Below the pieces are notes generated by a model that saw only the letters and a program-made list of their open reading frames with translations, searched no databases and had not been told where the DNA came from. Below, one piece after another: positions 30,195 through 39,666 of a DNA stretch of 64,000 nucleotides. The DNA comes from Pseudomonas costantinii (GTDB lineage: Bacteria; Pseudomonadota; Gammaproteobacteria; Pseudomonadales; Pseudomonadaceae): positions 186,001 through 250,000 of the forward strand of contig NZ_MDDR01000034.1 of assembly GCF_001870435.1 (NCBI RefSeq), given 5' to 3'. Position 1 is the first letter of the stretch. Each line of letters begins with the position of its first letter. A program made the position numbers and the translations under genes.

Positions 30195-30746
30195 TCAAGC
30201 TTTGCGCCCCAGCATTCGAGTGAGGGTCACATCACGGTCAATAAAGTGGTGTTTCAACGCGGCCACACCGTGCAAACCGGCGAAGACCACCAACACCCAG
30301 GCGAGATACAGGTGCACCACGCCTGCGGTGTCTGCCTGGTCCGGTAGCCCGGAAACCACGGCAGGAATCTCAAACAGGCCAAACACCGGGATACCGACAC
30401 CGTCTGCGGTGGAAATCAGGTAACCGGCAATCATCACGGCAAACAGCCCGAGATAAAGGAAAGCGTGGCCAAATGCGGCACCGATACGGGTCATACGGCT
30501 GTAGCTGGCAAGCGGCGGTGGCGGCGGACTGACCAAGCGCCAGACGATACGCACCAGCATGATGGCAAACAGCGTAATGCCAATGCTCTTGTGCAGGTCC
30601 GGCGCGTCTTTGCGCCAAGCGCTGTAGTAATCGAGGCCAACCATCCACAAGCCCAGGGCGAACAGACCAAACACCACCAAGGCTACGCCCCAGTGCAAAA
30701 CGATGCTGACCCAACCATAGCGGGCCGGTGAATTGCGTAACTGCAT
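30195..30746 (-). CDS. Cytochrome b561 (YceJ-like)
   Basis: The 183-residue protein has four membrane helices with the b561 histidines in [13 protein letters not shown] (residue ~18), [12 protein letters not shown] (~52), [18 protein letters not shown] (~143-158). It should bind two b haems and pass electrons in the inner membrane. It is the upstream gene of the b561-yceI pair. The ATG complement at 30744-30746 gives [19 protein letters not shown], the normal start of the family. Confidence 0.93.
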   Translation of the reverse strand: MQLRNSPARYGWVSIVLHWGVALVVFGLFALGLWMVGLDYYSAWRKDAPDLHKSIGITLFAIMLVRIVWRLVSPPPPPLASYSRMTRIGAAFGHAFLYLGLFAVMIAGYLISTADGVGIPVFGLFEIPAVVSGLPDQADTAGVVHLYLAWVLVVFAGLHGVAALKHHFIDRDVTLTRMLGRKA

Positions 30747-31018
30747 GTACTTAATCCCGTAAGAGCTGCATCCAAGACTAGCGATTTACCTATCGAATTA
30801 AAGCGGAAAATTTCGCTTTGAAATATCGAGAAATACGATCTTGAGGGTATGAAGCGTAAATTAACAACGGATTAAGGACTATCCAGAAGAAACGTGACAG
30901 ACCGTCCTGTGTTTACTGCCTATTCGCATGTAATGGGTTGTGACACAGCCGCCCATTGCATAGGCTTGCGCGATTGTTCCGCCCGTGCACCTCGCGGGCC
31001 GCTTCGAGGAGACTCTAG

Positions 31019-32425
31019 ATGGGCTTGAATAACCAGTGGATGCAACGCGACCTCGCCGTGCTGTGGCATCCCTGCACCCAGATGAAAGACCACCAGCAAC
31101 TGCCGCTGATCCCGATCAAGCGCGGTGAAGGCGTGTGGTTGGAAGACTTCGAAGGCAAGCGCTACCTCGACGCCGTCAGTTCCTGGTGGGTCAATGTGTT
31201 CGGCCACGCCAACCCGCGCATCAACCAGCGCATCAAAGACCAGGTCGATCAACTGGAACACGTGATCCTCGCTGGTTTCAGTCACCAGCCGGTGATCGAA
31301 CTGTCCGAGCGCCTGGTAAAGATGACGCCCGAAGGCCTGACCCGCTGTTTCTACGCCGATAACGGGTCATCGTGCATCGAAGTCGCGCTGAAGATGAGCT
31401 TTCACTACTGGCTCAACCGCGGCCTGCCGAATAAAAAGCGCTTCGTCACCCTGACCAATAGCTACCACGGCGAAACCATCGCCGCGATGTCGGTAGGCGA
31501 CGTGCCGCTGTTTACCGAGACCTATAAGGCGCTGCTGCTCGACACTATCAAAGTACCCAGCCCCGATTGCTACCTGCGCCCCGACGGCATGAGCTGGGAA
31601 GAGCACTCGCGCAACATGTTCCTGGCCATGGAACAGACCCTGGCCGAGCACCACGACACCGTCGCTGCCGTCATCGTCGAACCGCTGATCCAGGGCGCCG
31701 GCGGCATGCGCATGTACCACCCGGTGTACCTCAAGTTGCTGCGTGAGGCCTGCGACCGCTACGGCGTGCACTTGATTCACGATGAAATCGCCGTGGGCTT
31801 CGGCCGCACCGGCAGCATGTTCGCCTGCGAACAAGCCGGCATCCGCCCGGACTTCCTGTGCCTGTCCAAGGCCCTGACCGGCGGTTACCTGCCGTTGGCC
31901 GCCGTGGTCACCACCGACGATGTCTACGACGCCTTCTACGACGACTACCCGACCCTACGCGCCTTCCTGCACTCCCACAGCTACACCGGTAACCCGCTGG
32001 CGTGTGCGGCGGCACTGGCGACCCTGGATATTTTCGAAGAAGACAACGTCATCGAAAACAACAAGGCACTGGCCCAGCGCATGGCTACAGCCACCGCGCA
32101 TTTGGTGGACCACCCCCACGTGTCGGAAGTACGCCAGACCGGCATGGTGCTGGCCATCGAGATGGTCCAGGACAAAGCCACCAAGACCGCCTACCCCTGG
32201 CAGGAGCGCCGTGGTTTGAAGGTGTTCGAACACGCCCTGGAACGCGGTGCGCTGTTGCGGCCATTGGGCAGCGTGGTGTATTTCCTGCCGCCTTATGTGA
32301 TTACGCCGGAGCAAATCGACTTCCTGGCGGAAGTAGCCAGCGAAGGGATTGATATCGCCACCAACAGCAGCGTCAGTGTTGCAGTGCCGAAGGACTTTCA
32401 CCCAGGCTTCCGTGATCCGGGTTGA
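31019..32425 (+). CDS. bioA: Adenosylmethionine-8-amino-7-oxononanoate aminotransferase
   Basis: BioA transfers the amino group of SAM to KAPA in biotin synthesis, with PLP. The 468-residue class III aminotransferase shows LWHPCTQMKDH at the N-terminus (BioA hallmark), YADNGSSCIEVALKM, the PLP-Asp region LIHDEIAVGFGRTG and the PLP lysine in CLSKALTGGYLPLA. GAGGAG-like sequence precedes the ATG. It is not beside bioBFHCD; in pseudomonads bioA stands apart, next to rsmE as here (36 nt spacing). Confidence 0.95.
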   Translation: MGLNNQWMQRDLAVLWHPCTQMKDHQQLPLIPIKRGEGVWLEDFEGKRYLDAVSSWWVNVFGHANPRINQRIKDQVDQLEHVILAGFSHQPVIELSERLVKMTPEGLTRCFYADNGSSCIEVALKMSFHYWLNRGLPNKKRFVTLTNSYHGETIAAMSVGDVPLFTETYKALLLDTIKVPSPDCYLRPDGMSWEEHSRNMFLAMEQTLAEHHDTVAAVIVEPLIQGAGGMRMYHPVYLKLLREACDRYGVHLIHDEIAVGFGRTGSMFACEQAGIRPDFLCLSKALTGGYLPLAAVVTTDDVYDAFYDDYPTLRAFLHSHSYTGNPLACAAALATLDIFEEDNVIENNKALAQRMATATAHLVDHPHVSEVRQTGMVLAIEMVQDKATKTAYPWQERRGLKVFEHALERGALLRPLGSVVYFLPPYVITPEQIDFLAEVASEGIDIATNSSVSVAVPKDFHPGFRDPG

Positions 32426-32461
32426 TTCACTGCACCCCCTACACTTTTCCAGAGAACAGAA

Positions 32462-33181
32462 ATGAGACTGTCCCGTTTTTTCACCGACACCCCGCTGAGC
32501 CTCGGCGACCACGAATTGCCCGAAGCCCAGGCGCACTACATCAGCCGCGTGCTGCGCATGACCGAAGGCGACGCCGTGCAGTTGTTCGACGGCTCCGGCC
32601 AGGAGTTTTTGGGCAGCTTGCTGGAAGTCGGTAAGAAACGCGTCACCGTGCAACTCACGGAAAGTTTCGCTGGCCAGACTGAATCACCGCTGCACATCCA
32701 CCTCGGCCAGGGTCTGTCCCGGGGCGAGCGCATGGATTGGGCGATTCAGAAAGCCACTGAACTGGGGGTCAACGAGATCACGCCGATTTTCAGCGACCGC
32801 TGCGAAGTACGCCTCAAGGACGAACGCGCCGACAAACGCCTGCTGCACTGGCGCCAGGTGGCGATCAGCGCCTGCGAGCAATGCGGGCGCTCCACGGTGC
32901 CGGTGATTCACCCACCGCTGTTGCTGGCGGACTGGTTGAAACAGGCCGAGGCGGACTTGAAGTTGGTGCTGCACCCGGTGGCCGAGCCGATGGTCAGCCA
33001 TGCCAAGCCTGCCAGCCTGGCATTCCTGATCGGGCCTGAAGGTGGGCTGACCGACAATGAAGTCGAAACAGCACAAGGCGCCGGTTTCCACGCCGCCCGA
33101 CTCGGCCCGCGCGTGCTACGCACCGAGACGGCGCCGGTGGTGGCATTGGCGGTCGCGCAACAGCTGTGGGGCGACTTCTAA
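32462..33181 (+). CDS. rsmE: 16S rRNA (uracil1498-N3)-methyltransferase
   Basis: The 239-residue SPOUT methyltransferase modifies U1498 of 16S rRNA. The N-terminal PUA-like part begins MRLSRFFTDTPLSLGDHELP with HYISRVLRM, and the C-terminal knot contains FLIGPEGGLTDNEVE and LGPRVLRTETAPVVALA, the SAM-binding motifs. Length is typical. It probably shares the bioA transcript. Confidence 0.95.
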   Translation: MRLSRFFTDTPLSLGDHELPEAQAHYISRVLRMTEGDAVQLFDGSGQEFLGSLLEVGKKRVTVQLTESFAGQTESPLHIHLGQGLSRGERMDWAIQKATELGVNEITPIFSDRCEVRLKDERADKRLLHWRQVAISACEQCGRSTVPVIHPPLLLADWLKQAEADLKLVLHPVAEPMVSHAKPASLAFLIGPEGGLTDNEVETAQGAGFHAARLGPRVLRTETAPVVALAVAQQLWGDF

Positions 33182-33210
33182 CCCCCCTTCCTTTGCAAAC
33201 CCAATCAAAA

Positions 33211-33240
33211 ATGTGGGAGCGGGCTTGCCTGCTCCCACAT
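33211..33240. repeat. REP-like palindrome after rsmE
   Basis: ATGTGGGAGCGGGCTTGCCT pairs with GCTCCCACAT, extended by flanking CCCAA/TTGGG. It lies between the convergent rsmE and binding-protein genes. Confidence 0.78.
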
Positions 33241-33266
33241 TTGGGTTGGGTTACCACGCCATCACA

Positions 33267-34169
33267 TCACTCCACCGGATCGCTCACCGGCGTGGCAATA
33301 ATCGCCTTCAACTCGCTGGTCATTGGGAATTCCAGGTTTAAGCCCTTGGGCGGAATCGGCTGTTCAAACCAGCGCTGGTAAATCCCGTTGATCTCGCCCG
33401 AGCGGTACAGATCACCGAGTGTCTCGTTGACCACCGCGAGAAACTGCGGATCGTCCTTGCGCACCATGCAGCTGTAGATTTCCCGCGATTGCTCCTCGCC
33501 CACCACCACCCAATGGTGCGGGTCCTTGGCCTTGGCGCGCTCGCCGTAGAGCAAGGCGTCATCCATGTAAAACGCTGCCGCGCGGCCGGTCTCGAGCATC
33601 TTGAACGCTTCGCCGTGGTCCTTGGCGCTGATCACGAACATATTGGCCTTGTGCTCGGCGTTGTAGCTCTTTAGAAAACGCTCATTGGTGGTGCCGGCGG
33701 TGGTCACCACGTTCTTGCCCGCAAGGTCGGCGAAGCCTTTGATGCCGCTGTCCTTGGCGGTGAGCAACTGGCCCTTCACGTAGATAAAGCCGTAGGAAAA
33801 CGCCACCTGTTTCTGACGCTCGGCAGTCACCCCGGTGGAGCCGCACTCCAAATCCACAGTGCCGTTCTGCACCAGCGGGATACGGGTTTGGGAGGTCACC
33901 AGGTTGTACTTCACGCTGAGATTCGCCACCCCGGTTTTCTGCTGGATGCGCTCGACGATCTTGCTCGCCAACTCCACCGAATAGCCCATGGGTTTGCCAC
34001 TGTTATCCCCCACATAGGAAAACGGCACCGACGCATCGCGATAGCCCAGCGTGATGGACTTGGCGCTGGCGATCTTGCCCAACGTGCCGTCCAAAGGGGT
34101 TTCAGTTGCCTGAACCTGTGCGCCGAACAAAAGCCCCAGGGTGCAGCCGGTCAACAGGATTTTTTTCAT
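33267..34169 (-). CDS. Amino-acid-type periplasmic binding protein (GltI-like)
   Basis: A 300-residue protein with signal peptide (ending VQA) and the SBP_bac_3 fold: IASAKSITLGYRDASVPFSY at the start, DLECGSTGVTAERQKQVAFS in the first lobe and KNVVTTAGTTNERFL in the second. The length and motifs resemble glutamate/aspartate-binding proteins (GltI/AatJ). No permease or ATPase gene accompanies it. It is the last gene of a three-gene set with ridA-like and dadA-like genes (24 and 10 nt spacings), pointing to uptake of an amino acid oxidised by the DadA-like enzyme. Confidence 0.87.
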   Translation of the reverse strand: MKKILLTGCTLGLLFGAQVQATETPLDGTLGKIASAKSITLGYRDASVPFSYVGDNSGKPMGYSVELASKIVERIQQKTGVANLSVKYNLVTSQTRIPLVQNGTVDLECGSTGVTAERQKQVAFSYGFIYVKGQLLTAKDSGIKGFADLAGKNVVTTAGTTNERFLKSYNAEHKANMFVISAKDHGEAFKMLETGRAAAFYMDDALLYGERAKAKDPHHWVVVGEEQSREIYSCMVRKDDPQFLAVVNETLGDLYRSGEINGIYQRWFEQPIPPKGLNLEFPMTSELKAIIATPVSDPVE

Positions 34170-34193
34170 TGTTATTCTCCGTTGGTCTTTCAG

Positions 34194-34544
34194 TTATTTA
34201 CGTACAGCGATCACGCTGATTTCCACCAGCACACTTGGCCGCGCCAGCTCCGCTTGCAGGGTGGTGCGCGTGGGCGCCATGCCGGGCGAAAGCCACGCGG
34301 ACCAGACCTCGTTCATTGGTGCAAACCCATCGCCGATGTCCTTCAGGTAAATGGTCGCATTGAGCAGATGATCCTTGTCGCTGCCCGCCAGGGCCAACAG
34401 CGCATCGATCTTGGCCAGGACTTCTTGGGTTTGTGTGGCCACATCCTGGCCTTCGCCCGGCACCTGGCCCGAGAGGAACACCAAGTCCTTGAAGGTCACA
34501 GCCCCGCAAAGCCGTTCGTTGCTGTTGATTCGGTTGATAGTCAT
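34194..34544 (-). CDS. RidA family imine/enamine deaminase
   Basis: The 116-residue protein matches the RidA/YjgF family (INSNERLCGAVTFKDLVFLS; VWSAWLSPGMAPTRTTLQAE with the conserved Arg; C-terminal VEISVIAVRK). RidA proteins hydrolyse reactive imines released by amino-acid oxidases and dehydrogenases. Sitting 10 nt downstream of a DadA-like FAD enzyme, it probably clears the imino acid made there. The start ATG at 34544 begins the family core. Confidence 0.9.
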   Translation of the reverse strand: MTINRINSNERLCGAVTFKDLVFLSGQVPGEGQDVATQTQEVLAKIDALLALAGSDKDHLLNATIYLKDIGDGFAPMNEVWSAWLSPGMAPTRTTLQAELARPSVLVEISVIAVRK

Positions 34545-34554
34545 GGATGCATCC

Positions 34555-35796
34555 TCAAGCGGCGCGGGGCGCCAGGCCCTGCATATCAATGGAAGGAACC
34601 TGTTGACCGATCAGTTCGGCCAGCAGTTGGCCGCTACCGCAGGCCAGGGTAAAACCCAGCGCACCGTGGCCCAGGTTCAGCCACAGGTTGCGATAGACAC
34701 TGGCGCCAATCAGCGGCACGCCCGTCGGGGTTGCGGGGCGCATGCCGGCCCACTCCACCGCGTGGGCGTAGTCGCCGGCCAGAGGGAACGTCTCCAGCGC
34801 CTGGCGTTTCATCAGCGCCAGGCGCTTGGGCTCAAGGCTTGCGTCAAAGCCGACGATGTCCACCATCGCTGCCACCCGCAATTGCTCGCCAATACGCGCA
34901 TACACGATCTTGCGGTCATAGTCAGTGATGCTCACATTCGGCGCCTGGTGCTGCGCGCCAATCGGCACGCTCAGGCTATAGCCCTTGAGCGGATACAGCG
35001 GCAGCGACAAGCCCGGCAACCCCAGTTCAGCACTGCGATGCCCGGCCGCCAGCACCAGATGTTCGATCGGCATCACCTCATCGCCCACCTCGATGGCCTG
35101 CACCGCACCGTTGGCGTGGCGAATCCCGGTGACCTTGCGGCCCATCAAAAAACGGCAGCGCCCGGACGCCTCCAGCCGCGCCGCCAATCGCTGGCAAAAC
35201 GCATGACAATCGGCCACTTCTTCATTCGGCGTGTAGATGCCGCCGACAAAACCACCCTCCGCCAGCGCCGGTTCCAGACGTGAGCACTCGGCGGCAGACA
35301 GCACCTGCTGTTGCAGGATATCGGTGACCTTGCTGCGTGCATGTTCAAAAGTGCCGGCATTGCGGAAAGTCACCAGTTTGCCGTTGCGCCGCCAGTCGAA
35401 ACCGTCCAGGCGATCGTCCTCGCGCCATTGCTGCAAGGTGCCTTGGCTCAGGGCCGCCAGGCGCAGCAAGTGGGCGGCATTGCGCTTATTCACCGAGCCA
35501 CGGCACGCGCCGAGAAAGGCGGCCATCCAGCGCCATTGCTGGGGGTCGAGGCGCGGGCGCAGCTTCAGGGGCGAATCACCCCGCAGCAACCAACCAATCG
35601 CCTGCAGTGGTACACCGGCATCCGCCAGCGGCGCGACATAGCGGTAAGACAGCTGCCCACCGTTGGCAAAACTGGTTTCGCTGCCCAGGCTGCCGCGCGC
35701 TTCGATCACCGTCACTTCATGGCCGGCACGTACCAACGCGTAGGCGCTGGCCAAGCCGATGACGCCACCGCCGATGATGCACACTTGCTTGGCCAT
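34555..35796 (-). CDS. DadA-like FAD-dependent D-amino acid dehydrogenase
   Basis: The 413-residue flavoprotein has the dinucleotide-binding fingerprint VCIIGGGVIGLASAYALVRA at its N-terminus followed by IEARGSLGSETSFANGGQLS, typical of DadA (SFANGG), and a C-terminal FAD segment GLRPATPTGVPLIGASV-like ending at ...NLGHGALGFTLACGSG. It would oxidise D-amino acids (or a related amine) to keto acids and ammonia via an imine. Whether this is the alanine enzyme is uncertain because dadX is not adjacent. The set dadA-like, ridA-like, binding protein is divergent from a LysR regulator. Confidence 0.88.
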   Translation of the reverse strand: MAKQVCIIGGGVIGLASAYALVRAGHEVTVIEARGSLGSETSFANGGQLSYRYVAPLADAGVPLQAIGWLLRGDSPLKLRPRLDPQQWRWMAAFLGACRGSVNKRNAAHLLRLAALSQGTLQQWREDDRLDGFDWRRNGKLVTFRNAGTFEHARSKVTDILQQQVLSAAECSRLEPALAEGGFVGGIYTPNEEVADCHAFCQRLAARLEASGRCRFLMGRKVTGIRHANGAVQAIEVGDEVMPIEHLVLAAGHRSAELGLPGLSLPLYPLKGYSLSVPIGAQHQAPNVSITDYDRKIVYARIGEQLRVAAMVDIVGFDASLEPKRLALMKRQALETFPLAGDYAHAVEWAGMRPATPTGVPLIGASVYRNLWLNLGHGALGFTLACGSGQLLAELIGQQVPSIDMQGLAPRAA

Positions 35797-35904
35797 CCCA
35801 GCCACCCGCCGTTGAATTAAGAGGTCTCAAGCGTAGGGGCAGGTGACAGGCCACCGACAATGAATAAAGATGGGTCGCCTATAAACAAAGGTTATGGACG
35901 TGCC

Positions 35905-36807
35905 ATGCGCTTGCGTCATATCGAAATCTTCCAGGCTATCCGCCAGACCGGCTCCGTCAGCGCCGCCGCGCAATTGCTGCATGTGTCACAACCGGCGGTG
36001 ACCAAGGTCTTGCAGCACGCGGAGTTACAGCTGGGTTTTCCGCTGTTTCTGCGGGTGCGCGGCAAGTTGCAACCCACGCCGGAAGCCCTGGCGCTGGAAA
36101 GCGAAGTCGAGAAAGTCACCGAGAGCCTGCAAGGCGTGCGGCGCCTGGCCAAGAGCTTGCGTCGAATGCCCGAGCAAAGTGTGCGCATTGGTGCGATTCC
36201 AGCGTTGGCGCTGTCGCTGCTGCCACCTTCGATTCTGGAATGGAAGCGCGACTACCCGGACATGGCCTGCGAACTGTCCAGCGATCACAGCCGCGAGTTG
36301 GTGCAGAAGCTGTTGATGCGTGAGATTGACCTGGCGCTGACGCTCAACTTCTCCGGCCACCCCGGTTTGACCACGCAAGTGCTGGCCAATGGTGTGCTGG
36401 TGGCGTTGGCCTCAAAGGGTTATTGGACTGAGGCCGAACTGAGCAGGCCACTGCCACTGGCCGACTTGGCAGGCACGCCGCTGATTGGTCTTTCCAGCGC
36501 CGACCCATTGGCGGCAAAACTCGACAGCTACCTGGAAAACGTTGATCCACCGCCGCGCGTCACCCTCTCGGTGCAGACCTACTCGCTGGCCCGCGCCATG
36601 GTGGAATCAGGCGCCGGCCTGACGGTCATCGACCCCTTCACTGCTCTCGGCGCGTCGACGGCGACCACCTGCATCCGCACGCTCACCCCGCCGCTGCCGA
36701 TCACCCTGTACGCCCTGACCCGCGCCAATGAGCCGCCGCCGCATATGCTCGCCAACCTGCTGCAAATTTTCGGGAAACGCGCCCAAGCGTTATTGGAACG
36801 TTTGTAA
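35905..36807 (+). CDS. LysR-family transcriptional regulator
   Basis: The 300-residue regulator begins MRLRHIEIFQAIRQTGSVSA with the LysR winged helix (AAAQLLHVSQPAVTKVLQHAE) and a C-terminal effector-binding domain. The ATG at 35905 starts the canonical LysR N-terminus; an upstream in-frame ATG at 35860 would add 15 residues. It is divergent from the dadA-like operon, 108 nt apart, and is the natural candidate to control it. The ligand is unknown. Confidence 0.9.
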   Translation: MRLRHIEIFQAIRQTGSVSAAAQLLHVSQPAVTKVLQHAELQLGFPLFLRVRGKLQPTPEALALESEVEKVTESLQGVRRLAKSLRRMPEQSVRIGAIPALALSLLPPSILEWKRDYPDMACELSSDHSRELVQKLLMREIDLALTLNFSGHPGLTTQVLANGVLVALASKGYWTEAELSRPLPLADLAGTPLIGLSSADPLAAKLDSYLENVDPPPRVTLSVQTYSLARAMVESGAGLTVIDPFTALGASTATTCIRTLTPPLPITLYALTRANEPPPHMLANLLQIFGKRAQALLERL

Positions 36808-36828
36808 TAACACCAAAGCTCCCACAGG

Positions 36829-37446
36829 TCAGAGCACGTACCGCATGATCGCCACGAAATGCAGCAAGCTGCCGCCGATCACAAATAAATGCCAGATCCC
36901 ATGGGAATGCCGCAAGCGATCCTCCAGGGCAAAAAAGATGATGCCGACGGTGTACAGCACACCACCAGACGCCAGCCAGACAAACCCCGCCGTGCCCAGC
37001 GCGGCGATCAGCGGCTTGACCGCCACCAGCACGATCCAGCCCATCACCGCGTAAATCACGATGGACAAGATCCGCGCCTCGGAGCGCGGCTTGATCTCTT
37101 GCAGGATGCCAATCACCGCCAGCCCCCACACGATACCGAACAGCGTCCAGCCCCACGGCCCTCTCAAGGTCACCAGGCAAAACGGCGTGTAGCTGCCGGC
37201 GATCAACAGGTAGATCGAAAAGTGATCGACCTTCTGCATGATCGCTTTTCTTCGCCCGCGCACGCTGTGGTACACGGTCGACGCGCTGTACAGCACCAAC
37301 AACGTAAAGCCATAGATCGCCACGCTGACGATCTTCCAGGGGCTGCCATCCAGGCTCGCCACCACCAACATCCACACCGCGCCCGCACAGGCCGCAACCG
37401 CCCCGAGCAAATGGCTCCAGGCGTTGAATCGTTCCCCGTGATACAT
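36829..37446 (-). CDS. Hemolysin III family membrane protein
   Basis: A 205-residue protein with seven hydrophobic segments of the HlyIII/PAQR superfamily. The conserved metal-binding pattern is visible: FNAWSHLLGAV (His near residue 12), STVYHSV, KVDHFSIYLLIAGSYTPF with its Asp-His, and SHGIWHLFVIGGSLLHF at the C-terminus. Bacterial members are inner-membrane proteins of uncertain function; haemolysis is not implied. It is monocistronic and convergent with the LysR gene. Confidence 0.92.
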   Translation of the reverse strand: MYHGERFNAWSHLLGAVAACAGAVWMLVVASLDGSPWKIVSVAIYGFTLLVLYSASTVYHSVRGRRKAIMQKVDHFSIYLLIAGSYTPFCLVTLRGPWGWTLFGIVWGLAVIGILQEIKPRSEARILSIVIYAVMGWIVLVAVKPLIAALGTAGFVWLASGGVLYTVGIIFFALEDRLRHSHGIWHLFVIGGSLLHFVAIMRYVL

Positions 37447-37599
37447 GTGTCACTCACCTCGAATAACCGTTACCACATGGTTTGCCACGTGCATTCTGAC
37501 GCCAGTCACGCTTGAGCAGGTAACACGCTTTTCTTCATTTGCCCAAAGGCACTGCGCAAACGATGATTGCCAGCATCGCCGTTGTCCCGGAAAGCCCCC

Positions 37600-38166
37600 A
37601 TGCCCGAGCTCGAACCCACACCGCCGCACCCCAGCCTATGGCAGTTGTTTTACAACTTTGCCATGGTCGGCCTGCTCGGCTTTGGCGGCGTGATGCCCTG
37701 GGCACGGCAGATGATGGTCGACCGCAGGCGGTGGGTCAGCGAGCAAGGCTTCAACGAATTGCTCACCACCGGCCAGTTCTTCCCCGGCCCCAATATCGCC
37801 AACGTCGGCATCATCTACGGCCGACGCCTGCACGGCTTGCCGGGTGCAGTTGTGACCGTCTTCGGGCTGTACCTGTTCCCCTCGCTGATCACCGTGCTCG
37901 CCGGGTTCGCCTATGCCAAGTGGTGGAGCCACGACGTGGTGCAGCAGATCTTCGGCGCGGTGATGCCGATTGCCACCGGCTTGATGCTCGGGACGACGTT
38001 GCGCCTGCTCAAGGCCATGCCCAGGACGATCGCCAACTACAGTGCTTTCGTGTTGACCTTTGTGTTGATGGCGGTCTTCGTGCTGCCGCTGTGGATGGTG
38101 CTGCTGATCAGCATCCCCAGCTCCCTGGCCTTGAGCTTTATGGGCTCAAAAGAGGTGGCCGGCTGA
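37600..38166 (+). CDS. Chromate transporter, first subunit (CHR short-chain)
   Basis: The 188-residue protein is one half of a ChrA-type transporter, with about six hydrophobic helices and the CHR motif FGGVMPWARQMMVDRRRWVS followed by FFPGPNIANVGIIYGRR. Short-chain CHR pairs encoded by adjacent genes export chromate or import other oxyanions as heterodimers. The ATG at 37600 was chosen; a longer in-frame start lies 33 nt upstream. Its stop overlaps the start of the second half (TGATG). Confidence 0.88.
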   Translation: MPELEPTPPHPSLWQLFYNFAMVGLLGFGGVMPWARQMMVDRRRWVSEQGFNELLTTGQFFPGPNIANVGIIYGRRLHGLPGAVVTVFGLYLFPSLITVLAGFAYAKWWSHDVVQQIFGAVMPIATGLMLGTTLRLLKAMPRTIANYSAFVLTFVLMAVFVLPLWMVLLISIPSSLALSFMGSKEVAG

Positions 38167-38708
38167 TGCAAACCGTCCTCCTTCACCTGATGATCCAATG
38201 CGCGCTGTGGTCGCTGATGGCGATTGGCGGCAACACCGTGGCCATCGGTGACATCCACCGCTACACCGTCGTCGATATGCGTTGGATCACCGACGCTCAA
38301 TTCGTCGCCTTCTTCGCCCTGTCCCAGGCCCTTCCGGGCCCCAATGGCATGTTTCTGGTGTTTATCGGCCAACAGGCGGCGGGCCTGCCCGGCGCGCTGG
38401 TGGCATTGACCGCCAAACTGCTGCCCTGTTCGGTGCTGACCTATTTCGGCGCAGGCTGGTTGGAGCGCCACACCCAGACGCCGTGGGTGCAGCGCGTCAA
38501 ACGCAGTCTGTTGCCCATCTCCATCGGCCTGATCCTTGCCTCGACCTACATCTTGTTGAACAGCCTGGAAAACAACGCAACCAGCCTGGTACTGACCCTG
38601 GCCAGCGCCGCCGTGGTGTATTACACGCGCTTGAACGCGATCTGGTTGATCATCCTCGGCGTGCTGCTGGGCCTGTGCAGTTCTTGGCTGGGAGCGGGCT
38701 GGTTTTAG
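38166..38708 (+). CDS. Chromate transporter, second subunit (CHR short-chain)
   Basis: The 180-residue partner has the same fold in inverse topology, with MAIGGNTVAIGDIHRYTV and FALSQALPGPNGMFLVFIG, the second CHR repeat. Translational coupling with the preceding gene suggests equal amounts of the two halves. No chrB or chrR regulator lies nearby, so a role in chromate resistance is not demonstrated. Confidence 0.88.
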   Translation: MQTVLLHLMIQCALWSLMAIGGNTVAIGDIHRYTVVDMRWITDAQFVAFFALSQALPGPNGMFLVFIGQQAAGLPGALVALTAKLLPCSVLTYFGAGWLERHTQTPWVQRVKRSLLPISIGLILASTYILLNSLENNATSLVLTLASAAVVYYTRLNAIWLIILGVLLGLCSSWLGAGWF

Positions 38709-38745
38709 GGGCACAATCGACAGCATTCGAATAAGAGCCGCGACC

Positions 38746-39666
38746 ATGCTGATCGACGAAGAATTCACCCTCAAGAAGCTGGAAATCTTCCTGGCGTTCA
38801 TGCGTACCGGCAACCTGGCCCGCGCCGCCGCCGAGCTGCAAACCAGCAATGTCAGCGTGCACCGCGCCATCCACTCCCTGGAAAACGCCCTGCGTTGCCC
38901 ACTGTTCAAACACGAAGGCCGCAACCTCACGCCGCTGGAAAGCGCCTATGTCCTCGAAGAGCGGGCACAGAAACTGGTGGCGGATGTGGTCGACAGCGTG
39001 CGCCTGACCCGCGAAGCCGCCGGTTTCTCCGCCGAGCGTTTCAAGTTGGGCTCGTTGTATTCGTTGACGGTCAAGACCGTGCCGCAACTGATCATGGGCC
39101 TGAAAATCCGCCGTAGCGAACTCAATATCGACCTGATCCTGGGCTCCAACTTCGACCTGCTCTACAAGCTCAAGAACATGGAAGTCGACGCGATCCTCAT
39201 CTCCCTCGACGAGCGCGCCAACGACCCCGATTGCGAGCAGATCGCGCTGTTTACCGACGACATCTTCCTCGCCACCCCGGCCGACTCACCCTTCGACCGC
39301 GAACAGGAAATCGACCTCGCCGACGTGCGCGATGCCACCTTCATCACCCTCACCCAAGGCTTCGCCACGCACCAGGATGGCAACCGCGTGTTCAAGCAGG
39401 CGGGGTTCGAACCGAAGGTAGCGATGCAGGTGAACGACATCTTTACCCTGTTGAGCATGGTCAGCTCGGGGGTGGGTTATGCGCTGCTGCCGGGGCGGAT
39501 TGCGGCGGTGTATGAGAACCGGGTGAAGCTGATACCGCTGCAACCGAGGTATCGGTTGCAACAGCATATTGGGGTGGTGTTTTTGAAGGCCAAGGAACGT
39601 GACCCGAACTTGCTGGCGTTGTTGGCGGAGTGTCGGATGTATGCCAATCGGCAAATTGCCCCGTAG
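38746..39666 (+). CDS. mdcR: LysR-family regulator of malonate utilisation (MdcR)
   Basis: The 306-residue LysR protein (FTLKKLEIFLAFMRTGNLAR, HTH AAAELQTSNVSVHRAIHSLE) lies convergent to the malonate decarboxylase operon, the usual place of mdcR in Pseudomonas. MdcR activates mdc genes in response to malonate in related bacteria. Its TAG stop lies inside the left arm of the long inverted repeat that separates it from madM. Confidence 0.9.
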   Translation: MLIDEEFTLKKLEIFLAFMRTGNLARAAAELQTSNVSVHRAIHSLENALRCPLFKHEGRNLTPLESAYVLEERAQKLVADVVDSVRLTREAAGFSAERFKLGSLYSLTVKTVPQLIMGLKIRRSELNIDLILGSNFDLLYKLKNMEVDAILISLDERANDPDCEQIALFTDDIFLATPADSPFDREQEIDLADVRDATFITLTQGFATHQDGNRVFKQAGFEPKVAMQVNDIFTLLSMVSSGVGYALLPGRIAAVYENRVKLIPLQPRYRLQQHIGVVFLKAKERDPNLLALLAECRMYANRQIAP

